Origin: Nitriliruptorales bacterium
GTDB taxonomy: Bacteria > Actinomycetota > Nitriliruptoria > Euzebyales > Egibacteraceae
Length of the DNA stretch: 9,343 nucleotides
NCBI GenBank assembly: GCA_007119305.1
Contig: SKPY01000149.1
Span: 1-9,343, forward strand
Reading direction: 5' to 3'
Shown here in pieces: positions 1-6,523 of the stretch. The notes beneath the pieces were generated by a model that did no database searches, was not told the origin of the DNA, and worked only from the letters and a program-made list of their open reading frames with translations. Both the position numbers and the translations under genes were made by a program. The first letter of the stretch is position 1. The number at the start of each line of letters is the position of its first letter.

Positions 1-26
1 CCGAGCCGGTCGTAGTGTGTGGTCAT
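1..26 (-). CDS. 5' end of an unidentified gene downstream of fahA (partial, leaves the window)
   Basis: Only the first eight codons are visible (Met-Thr-Thr-His-Tyr-Asp-Arg-Leu). An ATG at 26-24 forms an ATGA overlap with the stop of the upstream 32-codon mini-ORF, and a weak purine-rich GAGG lies a few bases upstream. An in-frame GTG at 44-42 is an alternative start. It follows fahA on the same strand, so it is probably in the same transcription unit and could belong to aromatic amino acid breakdown. Too little is present to name it. The start is inferred from the overlap and the short ribosome-binding-like stretch alone. Confidence 0.4.
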
Positions 27-121
27 GCGCCTCGCATTCTGCACCGTCGCGCCGTGCCGGAGGCGCCCGGTGACTCGAGCGGCGCGAGCGTGTGCTCGAC
101 GGTCTTGGCCGTGTCGGTCAC
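23..121 (-). CDS. possible 32-aa mini-gene between fahA and the next gene
   Basis: A GTG at 121-119 overlaps the fahA stop codon as GTGA. It is preceded by AGGAGA at 131-126, about 4-5 nt upstream, which is good ribosome-binding spacing. The frame runs 32 codons to a TGA that overlaps the ATG of the following gene as ATGA. The peptide is Thr/Ala/Arg-rich, begins VTDTAKTVEH and ends CRMRGA; I recognise no domain, signal peptide or membrane segment. It may be a real coupling peptide, or the true N-terminus of the next gene cut off by an indel, since two other genes in this window carry single-base frameshifts. It may also be chance, because fahA's own C-terminal codons supply the ribosome-binding-like sequence. 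Confidence 0.3.
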   Translation of the reverse strand: MTDTAKTVEHTLAPLESPGASGTARRCRMRGA

Positions 122-1416
122 GTGGTCTCCTGCTCGGCTGGGAGGATGCGGCCCCGCACTGGCCCGAACCCGATGCGGGGAGCGTCGCCACCGCCGCCGC
201 AGTGGCCCCGCAGGACGACGGTGTCGCCGTCCTCGAGGTAGGTGCGCCGGCGGTCGCCGAGCACGAGCGGCTGCTCGCCCCCCCAGGTCAGCTCGATGAG
301 GCTGCCGCGGCTGTCCGGCGTCGGACCTGACACGGTGCCTGACGCGCACAGGTCCCCGGGCCGCACGGTCGCACCGTTGCTCGTCAGGTGTGCCAGCTGC
401 TGGGGCAGCGTCCAGTACAGGTGGCGGAAGCTCGTGCGCGCGACCACGTGCTCGTCGGCGCCGGCGGGCGTGAGCGCGACCTCGAGTTGCAGGTCGAGCG
501 CCCAGTCCCCGTCGGCGCGCAGATACGCCTCGACCGGGGGGTCCTGCGTCGGAGCTGGCACCCAGAAGGGCGCCAGCGCGTCGAGCGGGACCACCCAGGC
601 GGAGATGCTGGTCGCGAAGGACTTGCCGAGGAACGGCCCCAGCGGCTGGTACTCCCAGGCCTGGATGTCGCGGGCGCTCCAGTCGTTGACGAGCACGAGC
701 CCGAAGATGTGCTCGGCGGCTCGGTCGGCGGGGATCGGCTCGCCGAGGGCGTTCGCGGGCCCGGTCAGGAACCCCACCTCGAGCTCGAAGTCGAGCATCC
801 GGCTGGGTCCGAACCGGGGCGGCGCACCCACGTCGGCGGGTCGCTGCTGTCCGAGCGGGCGGCGCACCGGCGTGCCGCTGACGACGATGGTGCCCGCGCG
901 GCCGTGGTAGCCGACCGGCAGATGACGCCAGTTGGGCAGCAGCGGATCGCCGTGGGGCCGCATGATCCTGCCGAGGTTGGTGGCGTGTTCGAGGCAGGAG
1001 TAGAAGTCGACGTAGTCGCCGACCTCGCAGGGCAGTCGCGGTTCCACCGCATCCTGGCGGAACAGCGCCCGCCGATCGAGCCCGCGGTCGGCGAGGTCGA
1101 CGTTGCCGGCGGTGAGCAGCGCGCTGACCCGGCGCCGCACGGCGCCCCATGTTGCGCTTCCGGCAGCCAGGAACCGGTTCAGGCTCGGCGCGGCGAACAG
1201 CTCGGCCGGCCGGTCGGCGGCGTCGTCGAGCAGGCCAGCGGCCGCGACCGCCGCGAGATCGAGGACGTGCTCACCGATCGCAACGCCGACCCGCGGCATC
1301 TCACCCGGCGGGGCGAACACCCCATAGGGCAAGTTCTGGAGCGGAAAGCCCGAGCTGTCGGGGATCGGCAGCCAGGAGACCCGCTGCGGGTCGACGGTCG
1401 GGTCTCCTCTTGACAC
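118..1416 (-). CDS. fahA: fumarylacetoacetase (fumarylacetoacetate hydrolase)
   Basis: This cytosolic enzyme hydrolyses 4-fumarylacetoacetate to fumarate and acetoacetate, the last step of tyrosine/homogentisate breakdown. At 432 aa it is the usual full length. The N-terminal SH3-like domain contains the family signature FPLQNLPYGVF (residues 24-34). The catalytic beta-roll domain keeps DYVDFYSCLEHATN (134-147), with the metal ligand Asp137 and general base His144, equivalent to mouse Asp126 and His133. It also keeps PNWRHLPVGYHGR (161-173), the metal ligands Glu211 and Glu213 in DFELEVGF, Asp245 in VNDWSARD, and GKSF near 264-267. The start is a GTG at 1416. No internal ATG or GTG comes before the conserved N-terminus, and no ribosome-binding site precedes this GTG. 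A -10-like TAGCGT ends 7 nt upstream, so a leaderless transcript is likely. It is divergent from hmgA, which makes the precursor of its substrate. Confidence 0.97.
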   Translation of the reverse strand: MSRGDPTVDPQRVSWLPIPDSSGFPLQNLPYGVFAPPGEMPRVGVAIGEHVLDLAAVAAAGLLDDAADRPAELFAAPSLNRFLAAGSATWGAVRRRVSALLTAGNVDLADRGLDRRALFRQDAVEPRLPCEVGDYVDFYSCLEHATNLGRIMRPHGDPLLPNWRHLPVGYHGRAGTIVVSGTPVRRPLGQQRPADVGAPPRFGPSRMLDFELEVGFLTGPANALGEPIPADRAAEHIFGLVLVNDWSARDIQAWEYQPLGPFLGKSFATSISAWVVPLDALAPFWVPAPTQDPPVEAYLRADGDWALDLQLEVALTPAGADEHVVARTSFRHLYWTLPQQLAHLTSNGATVRPGDLCASGTVSGPTPDSRGSLIELTWGGEQPLVLGDRRRTYLEDGDTVVLRGHCGGGGDAPRIGFGPVRGRILPAEQETT

Positions 1417-1438
1417 CGTTTGGACGCTAACAAAGACT
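1410..1438 (+). promoter_or_regulatory. candidate hmgA promoter
   Basis: A consensus TTGACA at 1410-1415 is followed, after a 17-nt spacer, by AAGACT at 1433-1438, a weak match to TANNNT. Transcription would begin near 1445, giving a 5' leader of roughly 55-60 nt before the hmgA ATG at 1503. The -35 box lies over the first codons of fahA, so the two divergent promoters would overlap face to face. A short inverted repeat, TTTG-N8-CAAA (1419-1434), sits in the spacer and might bind a regulator. The -35 match is strong and the -10 is only moderate. Confidence 0.45.
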
Positions 1439-1453
1439 CGAACATTCGGACAA
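1424..1453 (-). promoter_or_regulatory. candidate fahA promoter, placed for a leaderless mRNA
   Basis: Read on the minus strand, TTGTCC (1453-1448) is followed after 18 nt by TAGCGT (1429-1424), which fits the actinobacterial TANNNT -10 pattern. The fahA GTG at 1416 lies 7 nt beyond the -10 box, exactly where transcription would be expected to start. This fits the lack of any Shine-Dalgarno sequence ahead of that GTG. It overlaps the opposing hmgA promoter, so the two could interfere or share an operator. Confidence 0.4.
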
Positions 1454-1487
1454 CCGTCGCAGCGCTGCCGGCCGCGGTGGCGGGGCG

Positions 1488-1494
1488 AGGAGGG
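1488..1494 (+). promoter_or_regulatory. ribosome binding site that fixes the hmgA start
   Basis: AGGAGGG at 1488-1494 lies 8 nt before the ATG at 1503. The in-frame GTG at 1494 overlaps this site and cannot use it, so the ATG is the better start. Confidence 0.8.
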
Positions 1495-1502
1495 TGCGCA
1501 GC

Positions 1503-2693
1503 ATGACCTACTACCGCCAGGTCGGCGAGATCCCGCACAAGCGCCATACGCAGTTCCGCAAGCCCGACGGCAGCCTGTACGCCGAGGAGTTGATGGGCGT
1601 CGAGGGGTTCAGCGGTGAGTACTCGTTGCTGTACCACGAGCACCTGCCGACGGCGATCGTCGCAGCGGAGGACGTCGAGCTCGAGACCCAGGCGGTCGAG
1701 CCGAACCATCCGTTGAAGCCGCGCCACTTCCGTACGAACGAGCTCAAGGTGGGCGGGGACCCGGTCGCGGGGCGGCAGCTGCTCATGGGCAACGACGACG
1801 TCCGGCTGAGCTACGTCGCGGCGGACACCGCCAGCGGGCTGTACCGCAACGCGATCGGGGACGAGGTGGTCTACGTCCAGTCCGGAGCGGCGACGTTCGA
1901 GAGCGTCTTCGGACGCATGCAGGTGGGCACCGGCGACTACGTGGTGATCCCCACCGGCACCACACACCGCTGGGAGGTGGACGCTGGCGGCGAGCCGCTG
2001 CGGGCGCTGGTGATCGAGGCCGCCGGGCATGTGCGCCCACCCAAGCGCTACCTCACCCCCCGGGGGCAGTTCAACGAGTTCAGCCCCTACTGCGAGCGTG
2101 ATCTGCGCGGCCCTGACGAGCCGCTGCGCGAGGACGGCGAGGACGTCGCGGTGGTCGTGAAGCACCGCCACGGCAGCACGCGCTACACCTACGCCTACCA
2201 TCCCTTCGACGTGGTTGGCTGGGCCGGGCAGCTCTACCCGTATGTGTTCAACATCGCCGACTTCGAGCCGATCACCGGCCGGGTCCATCAGCCGCCGCCG
2301 GTGCACCAGACGTTCGAGGGGCCGGGCTTCGTGATCTGCTCGTTCGTGCCGCGCAAGTTCGACTACCACCCGCAGGCCATCCCGGCCCCCTACAACCACC
2401 ACAACGTCGACTCGGACGAGATGCTGTTCTACGTCGGTGGGGAGTTCATGAGCCGCAAGGGCGCCGGGATCGAGCTCGGTTCGATCAGCCTGCACCCCAC
2501 CGGGTTCACCCACGGCCCCCAACCCGGCTCCGTCGAGGCCTCGATCGGCAAGGAAGGCACCGAGGAGACGGCGGTGATGGTCGACACCTTCCGGCCGCTG
2601 AGCCTCGGCGCGGCCGCGCTGGCCTGCGAGGACGCCGACTACGCCTGGACCTGGGCTCGCGGCACCAAGGGCGAGGCGTTCGGCTCGCACTAG
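1503..2693 (+). CDS. hmgA: homogentisate 1,2-dioxygenase
   Basis: This non-haem iron(II) enzyme opens the ring of homogentisate with O2 to give maleylacetoacetate, the central reaction of tyrosine/phenylalanine catabolism. The 396-aa protein is the shorter bacterial form of a cupin-fold family whose eukaryotic members are about 445 aa. The N-terminus MTYYRQVGEIPHKRHTQFR and the YHEHLPT segment are family-typical. A first cupin half contains YRNAIGDEVVYVQSG and GDYVVIPTGTTHRWE. The iron site is visible as YNHHNVDSDE (His299 or His300 with Glu306) and LHPTGFTHGP (His337), matching human His335, Glu341 and His371. The start is the ATG at 1503, chosen because a strong AGGAGGG precedes it by 8 nt. 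It is divergent from fahA, two steps later in the same pathway, and probably regulated with it through the shared 86-bp gap. Confidence 0.97.
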   Translation: MTYYRQVGEIPHKRHTQFRKPDGSLYAEELMGVEGFSGEYSLLYHEHLPTAIVAAEDVELETQAVEPNHPLKPRHFRTNELKVGGDPVAGRQLLMGNDDVRLSYVAADTASGLYRNAIGDEVVYVQSGAATFESVFGRMQVGTGDYVVIPTGTTHRWEVDAGGEPLRALVIEAAGHVRPPKRYLTPRGQFNEFSPYCERDLRGPDEPLREDGEDVAVVVKHRHGSTRYTYAYHPFDVVGWAGQLYPYVFNIADFEPITGRVHQPPPVHQTFEGPGFVICSFVPRKFDYHPQAIPAPYNHHNVDSDEMLFYVGGEFMSRKGAGIELGSISLHPTGFTHGPQPGSVEASIGKEGTEETAVMVDTFRPLSLGAAALACEDADYAWTWARGTKGEAFGSH

Positions 2694-2758
2694 CGACGGC
2701 GCCGCAGCCGGCACTGCTGGCCACGCGCTCCGCGCCGGTAGGCGGGGGGCGCTGGCGG

Positions 2759-2788
2759 CGGGCAGGTCGCTGAGTCGCGGTCTGCCCG
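2759..2788. terminator. possible hairpin between convergent genes hmgA and hydrolase A
   Basis: CGGGCAG (2759-2765) and CTGCCCG (2782-2788) form a perfect 7-bp stem with a 16-nt loop, in the roughly 100-bp gap where the two transcription units meet. A perfect 10-bp palindrome, CCGACGTCGG (2786-2795), overlaps its right arm. There is no T-tract on either side, so a classical intrinsic terminator is not shown; in such GC-rich DNA the hairpin may be chance. The rest of the gap (2694-2758) shows no gene or motif. Confidence 0.25.
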
Positions 2789-2795
2789 ACGTCGG

Positions 2796-3623
2796 TCAGT
2801 GCGGCTGGCGCAGGAACGGCAGGATCGTCTCGGCGACGAGCTCGGGGGCGAGGGCGTCGGCGGCGTGTCCCTGCCCGCCGAGGACGGCGACCCGCGCGTC
2901 CGGCAGCGTCGCAGCCAGGGCCTGCGCTTCGGACTTCCAGGCGGGGCTGTCCCCGCCGACCAGCAGCAGGGTGGGCGCGGTGACGCTGCCCGCCTGGGCG
3001 GGGTCCAAGGTCAGCGCACGCAGGGTGCGGGCCTCGCGGGGGATCGTGTGCGCGGCGGCGACGCGTGCCGGCCAGGAGGGCTGGGCCCGGTAGGCGGCGA
3101 TCTCGTCGTCGGTCATGTGCGCCAGCTCCCGGGCCACTGCCTCGACGACGGCCTCGCGGTCGTCTTGGGCGAGCAGCTCCTCGAGCCGGGCCACGAGCTC
3201 GGCCGGGGCGAGGAACGGCGCCGGGTCGACGGTCGGCCACCCCTCGTAGCACACGAGCCGGCCGAGGTTCGACGTCAACCGGGCGGCGCCGAACGCGTAC
3301 ACGCCGCCGGAGGAGTGGCCGTACACCGCCACGGCGCTGCCGGCGGTCTCGGCGACGGCGTCGACGACGGCGGCGACGTCCTCGTACTCGTGCTCGATGG
3401 CGTAGTCGGACCCGTCGTCGCTGGCGCCGCGGCCGCGCCGGTCCAGCGCGTGGACGGTGACGTGCGGCTCCAGGTGGGGCCGCAGCGCGTCCCAGCGTGT
3501 GTGGTCGGCGCTCATGCCGTGCACCAGCACGAGCGGGGGGCCCTCGCCGGTCGTCCAGTAGCCGATCTCGGTGCCGTCACGGGACACCGCCCGCGTGACG
3601 ATCGCGTCCTCGGTCGTAGTCAT
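2796..3623 (-). CDS. alpha/beta-fold hydrolase A
   Basis: A 275-aa single-domain alpha/beta hydrolase, probably a cytosolic esterase or lactonase-like enzyme; the substrate cannot be told from sequence. The strand order is clear: the oxyanion-hole segment VLVHGMS (His35-Gly36), then DRRGRGAS (61-68), the nucleophile elbow YGHSSGG with Ser104, the acid Asp225 in LVGGDSP, and His253 in GQGHAAD. The triad is complete. There is no signal peptide or membrane segment. The ATG at 3623 is preceded by AAGGGAG at good spacing and lies 13 nt after the methyltransferase B stop, so it is the last gene of the minus-strand cluster. It is a close paralogue of hydrolase B (60 of 78 identical residues over aligned residues 14-91, counted by eye). 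Haloperoxidase-like annotation is possible by similarity of fold but is not supported more than esterase. Confidence 0.9.
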   Translation of the reverse strand: MTTTEDAIVTRAVSRDGTEIGYWTTGEGPPLVLVHGMSADHTRWDALRPHLEPHVTVHALDRRGRGASDDGSDYAIEHEYEDVAAVVDAVAETAGSAVAVYGHSSGGVYAFGAARLTSNLGRLVCYEGWPTVDPAPFLAPAELVARLEELLAQDDREAVVEAVARELAHMTDDEIAAYRAQPSWPARVAAAHTIPREARTLRALTLDPAQAGSVTAPTLLLVGGDSPAWKSEAQALAATLPDARVAVLGGQGHAADALAPELVAETILPFLRQPH

Positions 3624-3636
3624 TGCGCTGCTCCCT

Positions 3637-4729
3637 TCAGGGGTCGAGACGGTAGAAGCGGTAGGAGTCGTGGTCGATGTCGTCGAGGACGCTCACGCGT
3701 GCGAAGCCGGCCTCGGTGGCGTAGCGGCGCAGCGTGGCCGGTCGGATCACCGTGCCGGTGGCCGCAGATGGCTGCTCGGCGAGGCCGCACGGCAGGCAGC
3801 ACAGGACGCTGGCGGCGTAGAAGAGCCGCTCGAGCTCGTCAGCAGGTGCGGTGAACGTCTCGCCTACCTTCTCATCGGCGACGAGCGCCACACCACCGGG
3901 GGCGAGCATCCGCCGGACGCTGTCGAGGAACGCGACGGGGCGGGACAGGTCGTGGATCGTCTCGATCACGACCGCGAGGTCGTAGTGGCCCTCCGCGGGC
4001 GGCTCGGTGACGTCATGGACGCGGAAGGTGGCGCGGTCGGTGACGCCTTCGTCGGCGTGCGCGCGTGCCAGCTCGATCGAGTACGCATCGACGTCGTAGC
4101 CGTCGACGGTGACCTGGGGGTAGGCGTGGGCGATGGCGATGCCGGCCCATCCGGCCCCGCAACCGAGGTCGGCGACCCGGGCGGGGCTGCGAGGTCAGCC
4201 GCTCGTGGACGTCAGCGATCGCCGGCAGGTACTCGGTGCCGAGCGCGGCCTTGAGCCACGGGCGGTTGAAGTCGCCCTGCGAGCTGGCCATCCGCGGCCC
4301 GAAGTCCGACCAGGCGATCCCCTCGCCGGTGCGGAAGGCCTCCTCCAGCCGCGGCAGCAGCGGTCCGAACAGGCCCGCGAGCTGCGGCAACGACGCGGCG
4401 AAGTACAGGCTGTCGGGGTCGGTGAGGAACTCGGCGTAGCCGTCGGAGAGCGCATAGCGGCGCTCGCGCGGCGCGGCCTCGACATCGTCGACGGCGAGGA
4501 AGCCGGACGCAGCCTGACCCTCCAGCCACTCCTGGGCGTACCGCTCGGCGACGCCGGCCCGCTCGGCGAGCTCAGGGGCCGTCGCCGGACCGTTGGCATG
4601 CAACGTCCGGTAGAGGCCGAGCACGTCGCCGAGGTAGACGTTCATGACCTCGAGGCCGTGCAGGGTCGACTCGAACAGTCGCTCGGCGAGCTCCTCGCGG
4701 GGGTCGGCTGCGCGCTGCTGCTCGGTCAT
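3637..4729 (-). pseudogene. SAM-dependent methyltransferase B with N-terminal winged helix (Rv2258c-like), frameshifted
   Basis: The intact product would be about 363 aa. The N-terminal half, from the ATG at 4729, has a winged-helix/dimerisation region (ERLFESTLHGLEVMNVYLG, then GVAERYAQEWLEGQAASGFL), as in Rv2258c-like methyltransferases. After about residue 181 the frame fails. The class I SAM-binding motif VADLGCGAGWAGIAIA, the acidic DGYDVDAYSIELA strand, IETIHDLSRP and RRMLAPGGVALVADE continue one frame over, to the TGA at 3637. Removing one C from the run read as CCCC on the coding strand (GGGG at 4183-4186) rejoins both halves perfectly. The start is supported by GGGAGG about 7 nt upstream and by an ATGA overlap with methyltransferase A. 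Either a recent null mutation or a sequencing error in a homopolymer; every motif needed is otherwise present. The methyl acceptor is unknown. Confidence 0.85.
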
Positions 4730-5594
4730 CGCGACCCTCCCGTCCCGTGGGATCCCCACCGGTCGTGGGGGGCTTTGCGTCCGGAGCCGATCTTGACGCT
4801 GATGGGCAGCTCGAGGCCGTCGTCGCTGCGGTAGCGCTCGGCGACCTCGTCGAACGCGGCGCGGATCTGCTCCTGCACGGCCGGTGGCTGGGCGCGCACG
4901 AGCGCGGCGGTGCGCACCGACCCGTCGACGATGCCGTGCCACAGGGCGTCCGCGGAGGGCACGACGTGGGTGTAGGCGAGCGTGTCGATCGTGACGTCGG
5001 TCAGCCCCGCCCCGCGCAGCAGCGCCGCGAAGGTCTCGTCGTCGGAGAAGCGGAAGAAGTCCGGCCCCGCCGGGATGTCCGCGCTCGGTTGCGCGCCCAC
5101 CGCCTGGACGGCCCCGACGACCGGCCATAACAGCCCGACGCGCTCGGGCTCATCCCAGGTGGACAGGGCCAGCCGGCCGCCGGGGACGAGCACGCGCGCC
5201 ATCTCAGCCACGCCTGCTCGTGGTCGGCGAGGTGGGGGACGCAGAAGTTGGCGACCACGGCGTCGAAGCGGTCGTCGTCGAAGCGCAGGTCGTGGGCGTC
5301 GGCGGTGGCGAACGTCGCAGCGGGCCACAGCTCATGTGCCAGCCCGAGGAGCTCGTCGGCGACGTCGACGCCGAGCGCGTCCGCGCCCCTGGCGGCTGCG
5401 TGGCCGGCGGCATAGCCGGGGCCGGTCGCGACGTCGAGCAGCCGCGTGCCGGGCCCCACGGCTGCGGCGTCGAGCAGCGGCTCGACCGCCCGGGCGGTGA
5501 TCGGCCCGTTGCGCCGGTGGTAGACCTCGCCGACGCGGTTGTAGCCGGCGGCTTCGAACGCCACGAACGCGGCGACGTCGATGGTCTGGGACAT
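4726..5594 (-). pseudogene. class I SAM-dependent methyltransferase A (UbiE/Methyltransf_11-like), frameshifted
   Basis: The intact product would be about 289 aa. From the ATG at 5594 the protein shows YNRVGEVYHRRNGPIT and then the SAM-binding motif I LLDVATGPGYAAGHA, the acidic strand ALGVDVADELL, and the DAHDLRFDDDRFDAVVANFCVPHL strand. Just after ADHEQ (about residue 127, near 5207-5216) the frame is lost. The expected continuation VAEMARVLVPGGRLALSTW appears in another frame and runs to KIGSGRK and the TGA at 4726. Adding one base at the junction restores a continuous protein. The start is firm: AGGAGG (5606-5601) lies 6 nt upstream. Its stop overlaps the start of methyltransferase B as ATGA, which implies coupled translation. 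The protein probably methylates a small molecule in the cytosol. The fault could be a true mutation or an assembly error; the downstream part shows no further damage, which suggests it is recent or artificial. Confidence 0.85.
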
Positions 5595-5600
5595 GGCAGG

Positions 5601-5606
5601 CCTCCT
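5601..5606 (-). promoter_or_regulatory. ribosome binding site of methyltransferase A
   Basis: A perfect AGGAGG on the minus strand, 6 nt before the ATG at 5594, inside the 40-nt gap after hydrolase B. It confirms that the upstream half of the frameshifted gene has a normal translation start. Confidence 0.75.
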
Positions 5607-5634
5607 GCGGTCGGGTTGGTTGCTGCCAGGGCGG

Positions 5635-6459
5635 TCAGTGCGGCTCCCCCAGGAACGCGAGGAGCTTCTCGGCGACGAGCTCGGGGGCGAGGAAGTCGGC
5701 CGAGTGCGCCTGCCCCTCGAGCACGACGATGCGGGTGTCGGGTACCGCGTCGGCGACCGTGCGGACGTCGGCGCGCAGGCTCTCAGGGCTCTCGCTGCCC
5801 TCGAGCAGCAGCGTGGGCACCGTCACCTTCGCGGCCTGTGCGGGATCGAACAGCTGCTCGGGGGTGTTGCGCAGCTCGCGCGGCAGCGTGTGCGCCACCG
5901 CGACGCGGGCGGGCCAGGACGGCTGGGCACGCATCGTCTCGATGTCGTCGTCGTCGAGCCCGAGCGCCGCGCGGAAGAACGTCTCCACGAGGCCGTCGCC
6001 GTCCCCGGCAGCCAGCAGCGCGTCGAGCCGCTCCTCGAGCTCGGGCGTGACCAGATCCTCGACGTCGGCGATGCCGGGCTCGTACAGCGCCAGCCGGCGC
6101 ACGTTCGACGTCAGCGCGGCCGCGCCGAGCGCGAACGTGGCACCGTTGGAGACCCCGTAGACGTCGACGCCCGCTCCGGCGTCCACGGCCACGGCATCGA
6201 CGACGGCCGCGACGTCCTCGAACTCCCGCTGGGGGGCGTAGACGGGCCCGTCGCCACTGGCGCCCCGACCGCGGCGGTCCAGCGCGTGAACCGTGCGGTG
6301 CGGCTCCAGGTAAGGCACCAGCTCGCCCCACCGCGTGTGGTCCCCCAACCCACCGTGGACCAGCACCAGGGGTGGCCCGACGCCGCTGGTGAAGTAGCCG
6401 ATCTCAGTGCCGTCACGTGAGGTCGCGTGCGACAGCGTCGTCGCGTCGGTGCGGGTCAT
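5635..6459 (-). CDS. alpha/beta-fold hydrolase B, paralogue with altered catalytic elbow and Glu in place of Asp
   Basis: A 274-aa alpha/beta hydrolase that aligns with hydrolase A without gaps over roughly the first 120 residues (shared SRDGTEIGY, GPPLVLVHG, TVHALDRRGRGAS and EDVAAVVDAVA). The nucleophile elbow is YGVSNGA (Ser104) rather than YGHSSGG. The position of the acid is Glu223 in LLEGSESP, where hydrolase A has Asp225. His252 is in GQAHSAD. A Ser-Glu-His triad can be active, but the change may mean a different substrate. The start is the ATG at 6459, because AGGAGG (6472-6467) precedes it by 7 nt; a longer frame back to 6528 lacks such a site and would begin inside the palindrome. 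It is the first gene of the four-gene minus-strand cluster, 100 nt after the LuxR-type regulator. No signal peptide is seen, so it is likely cytosolic. Confidence 0.9.
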   Translation of the reverse strand: MTRTDATTLSHATSRDGTEIGYFTSGVGPPLVLVHGGLGDHTRWGELVPYLEPHRTVHALDRRGRGASGDGPVYAPQREFEDVAAVVDAVAVDAGAGVDVYGVSNGATFALGAAALTSNVRRLALYEPGIADVEDLVTPELEERLDALLAAGDGDGLVETFFRAALGLDDDDIETMRAQPSWPARVAVAHTLPRELRNTPEQLFDPAQAAKVTVPTLLLEGSESPESLRADVRTVADAVPDTRIVVLEGQAHSADFLAPELVAEKLLAFLGEPH

Positions 6460-6523
6460 GTCCGTGCCTCCTCGCTCCGGGTGCGTGTTCGAGGCCACGA
6501 TCCGCAATCGGGCGGACAAGAAC

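Noticed and set aside
23..1150. 375-aa minus-strand frame overlapping fahA
   Set aside because: Arg/Pro-rich out-of-frame reading of fahA. Only its last 32 codons, reached from a separate GTG with its own ribosome-binding site, are kept as a possible mini-gene.
1439..1448. CGAA-CA-TTCG inverted repeat in the hmgA/fahA gap
   Set aside because: The arms are only 4 bp and do not extend, so this is expected by chance in GC-rich DNA.
1494..1502. GTG start three codons upstream for hmgA
   Set aside because: The GTG is part of the AGGAGGG ribosome binding site, which is spaced properly for the ATG at 1503.
1179..2714. 511-aa minus-strand open frame over hmgA
   Set aside because: Antisense to homogentisate dioxygenase along most of its length, with low-complexity composition and no recognisable motif. 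Its last part repeats fahA in a wrong frame.
2799..3854. 351-aa plus-strand frame over hydrolase A
   Set aside because: Antisense shadow with no motif; the minus strand carries a complete hydrolase triad and a good ribosome-binding site.
4183..5216. Programmed ribosomal frameshifting in the two methyltransferases
   Set aside because: No slippery heptamer or obvious downstream structure specific to the sites; the two shifts need opposite corrections, and these families are not known to use recoding. Mutation or sequence error is simpler.
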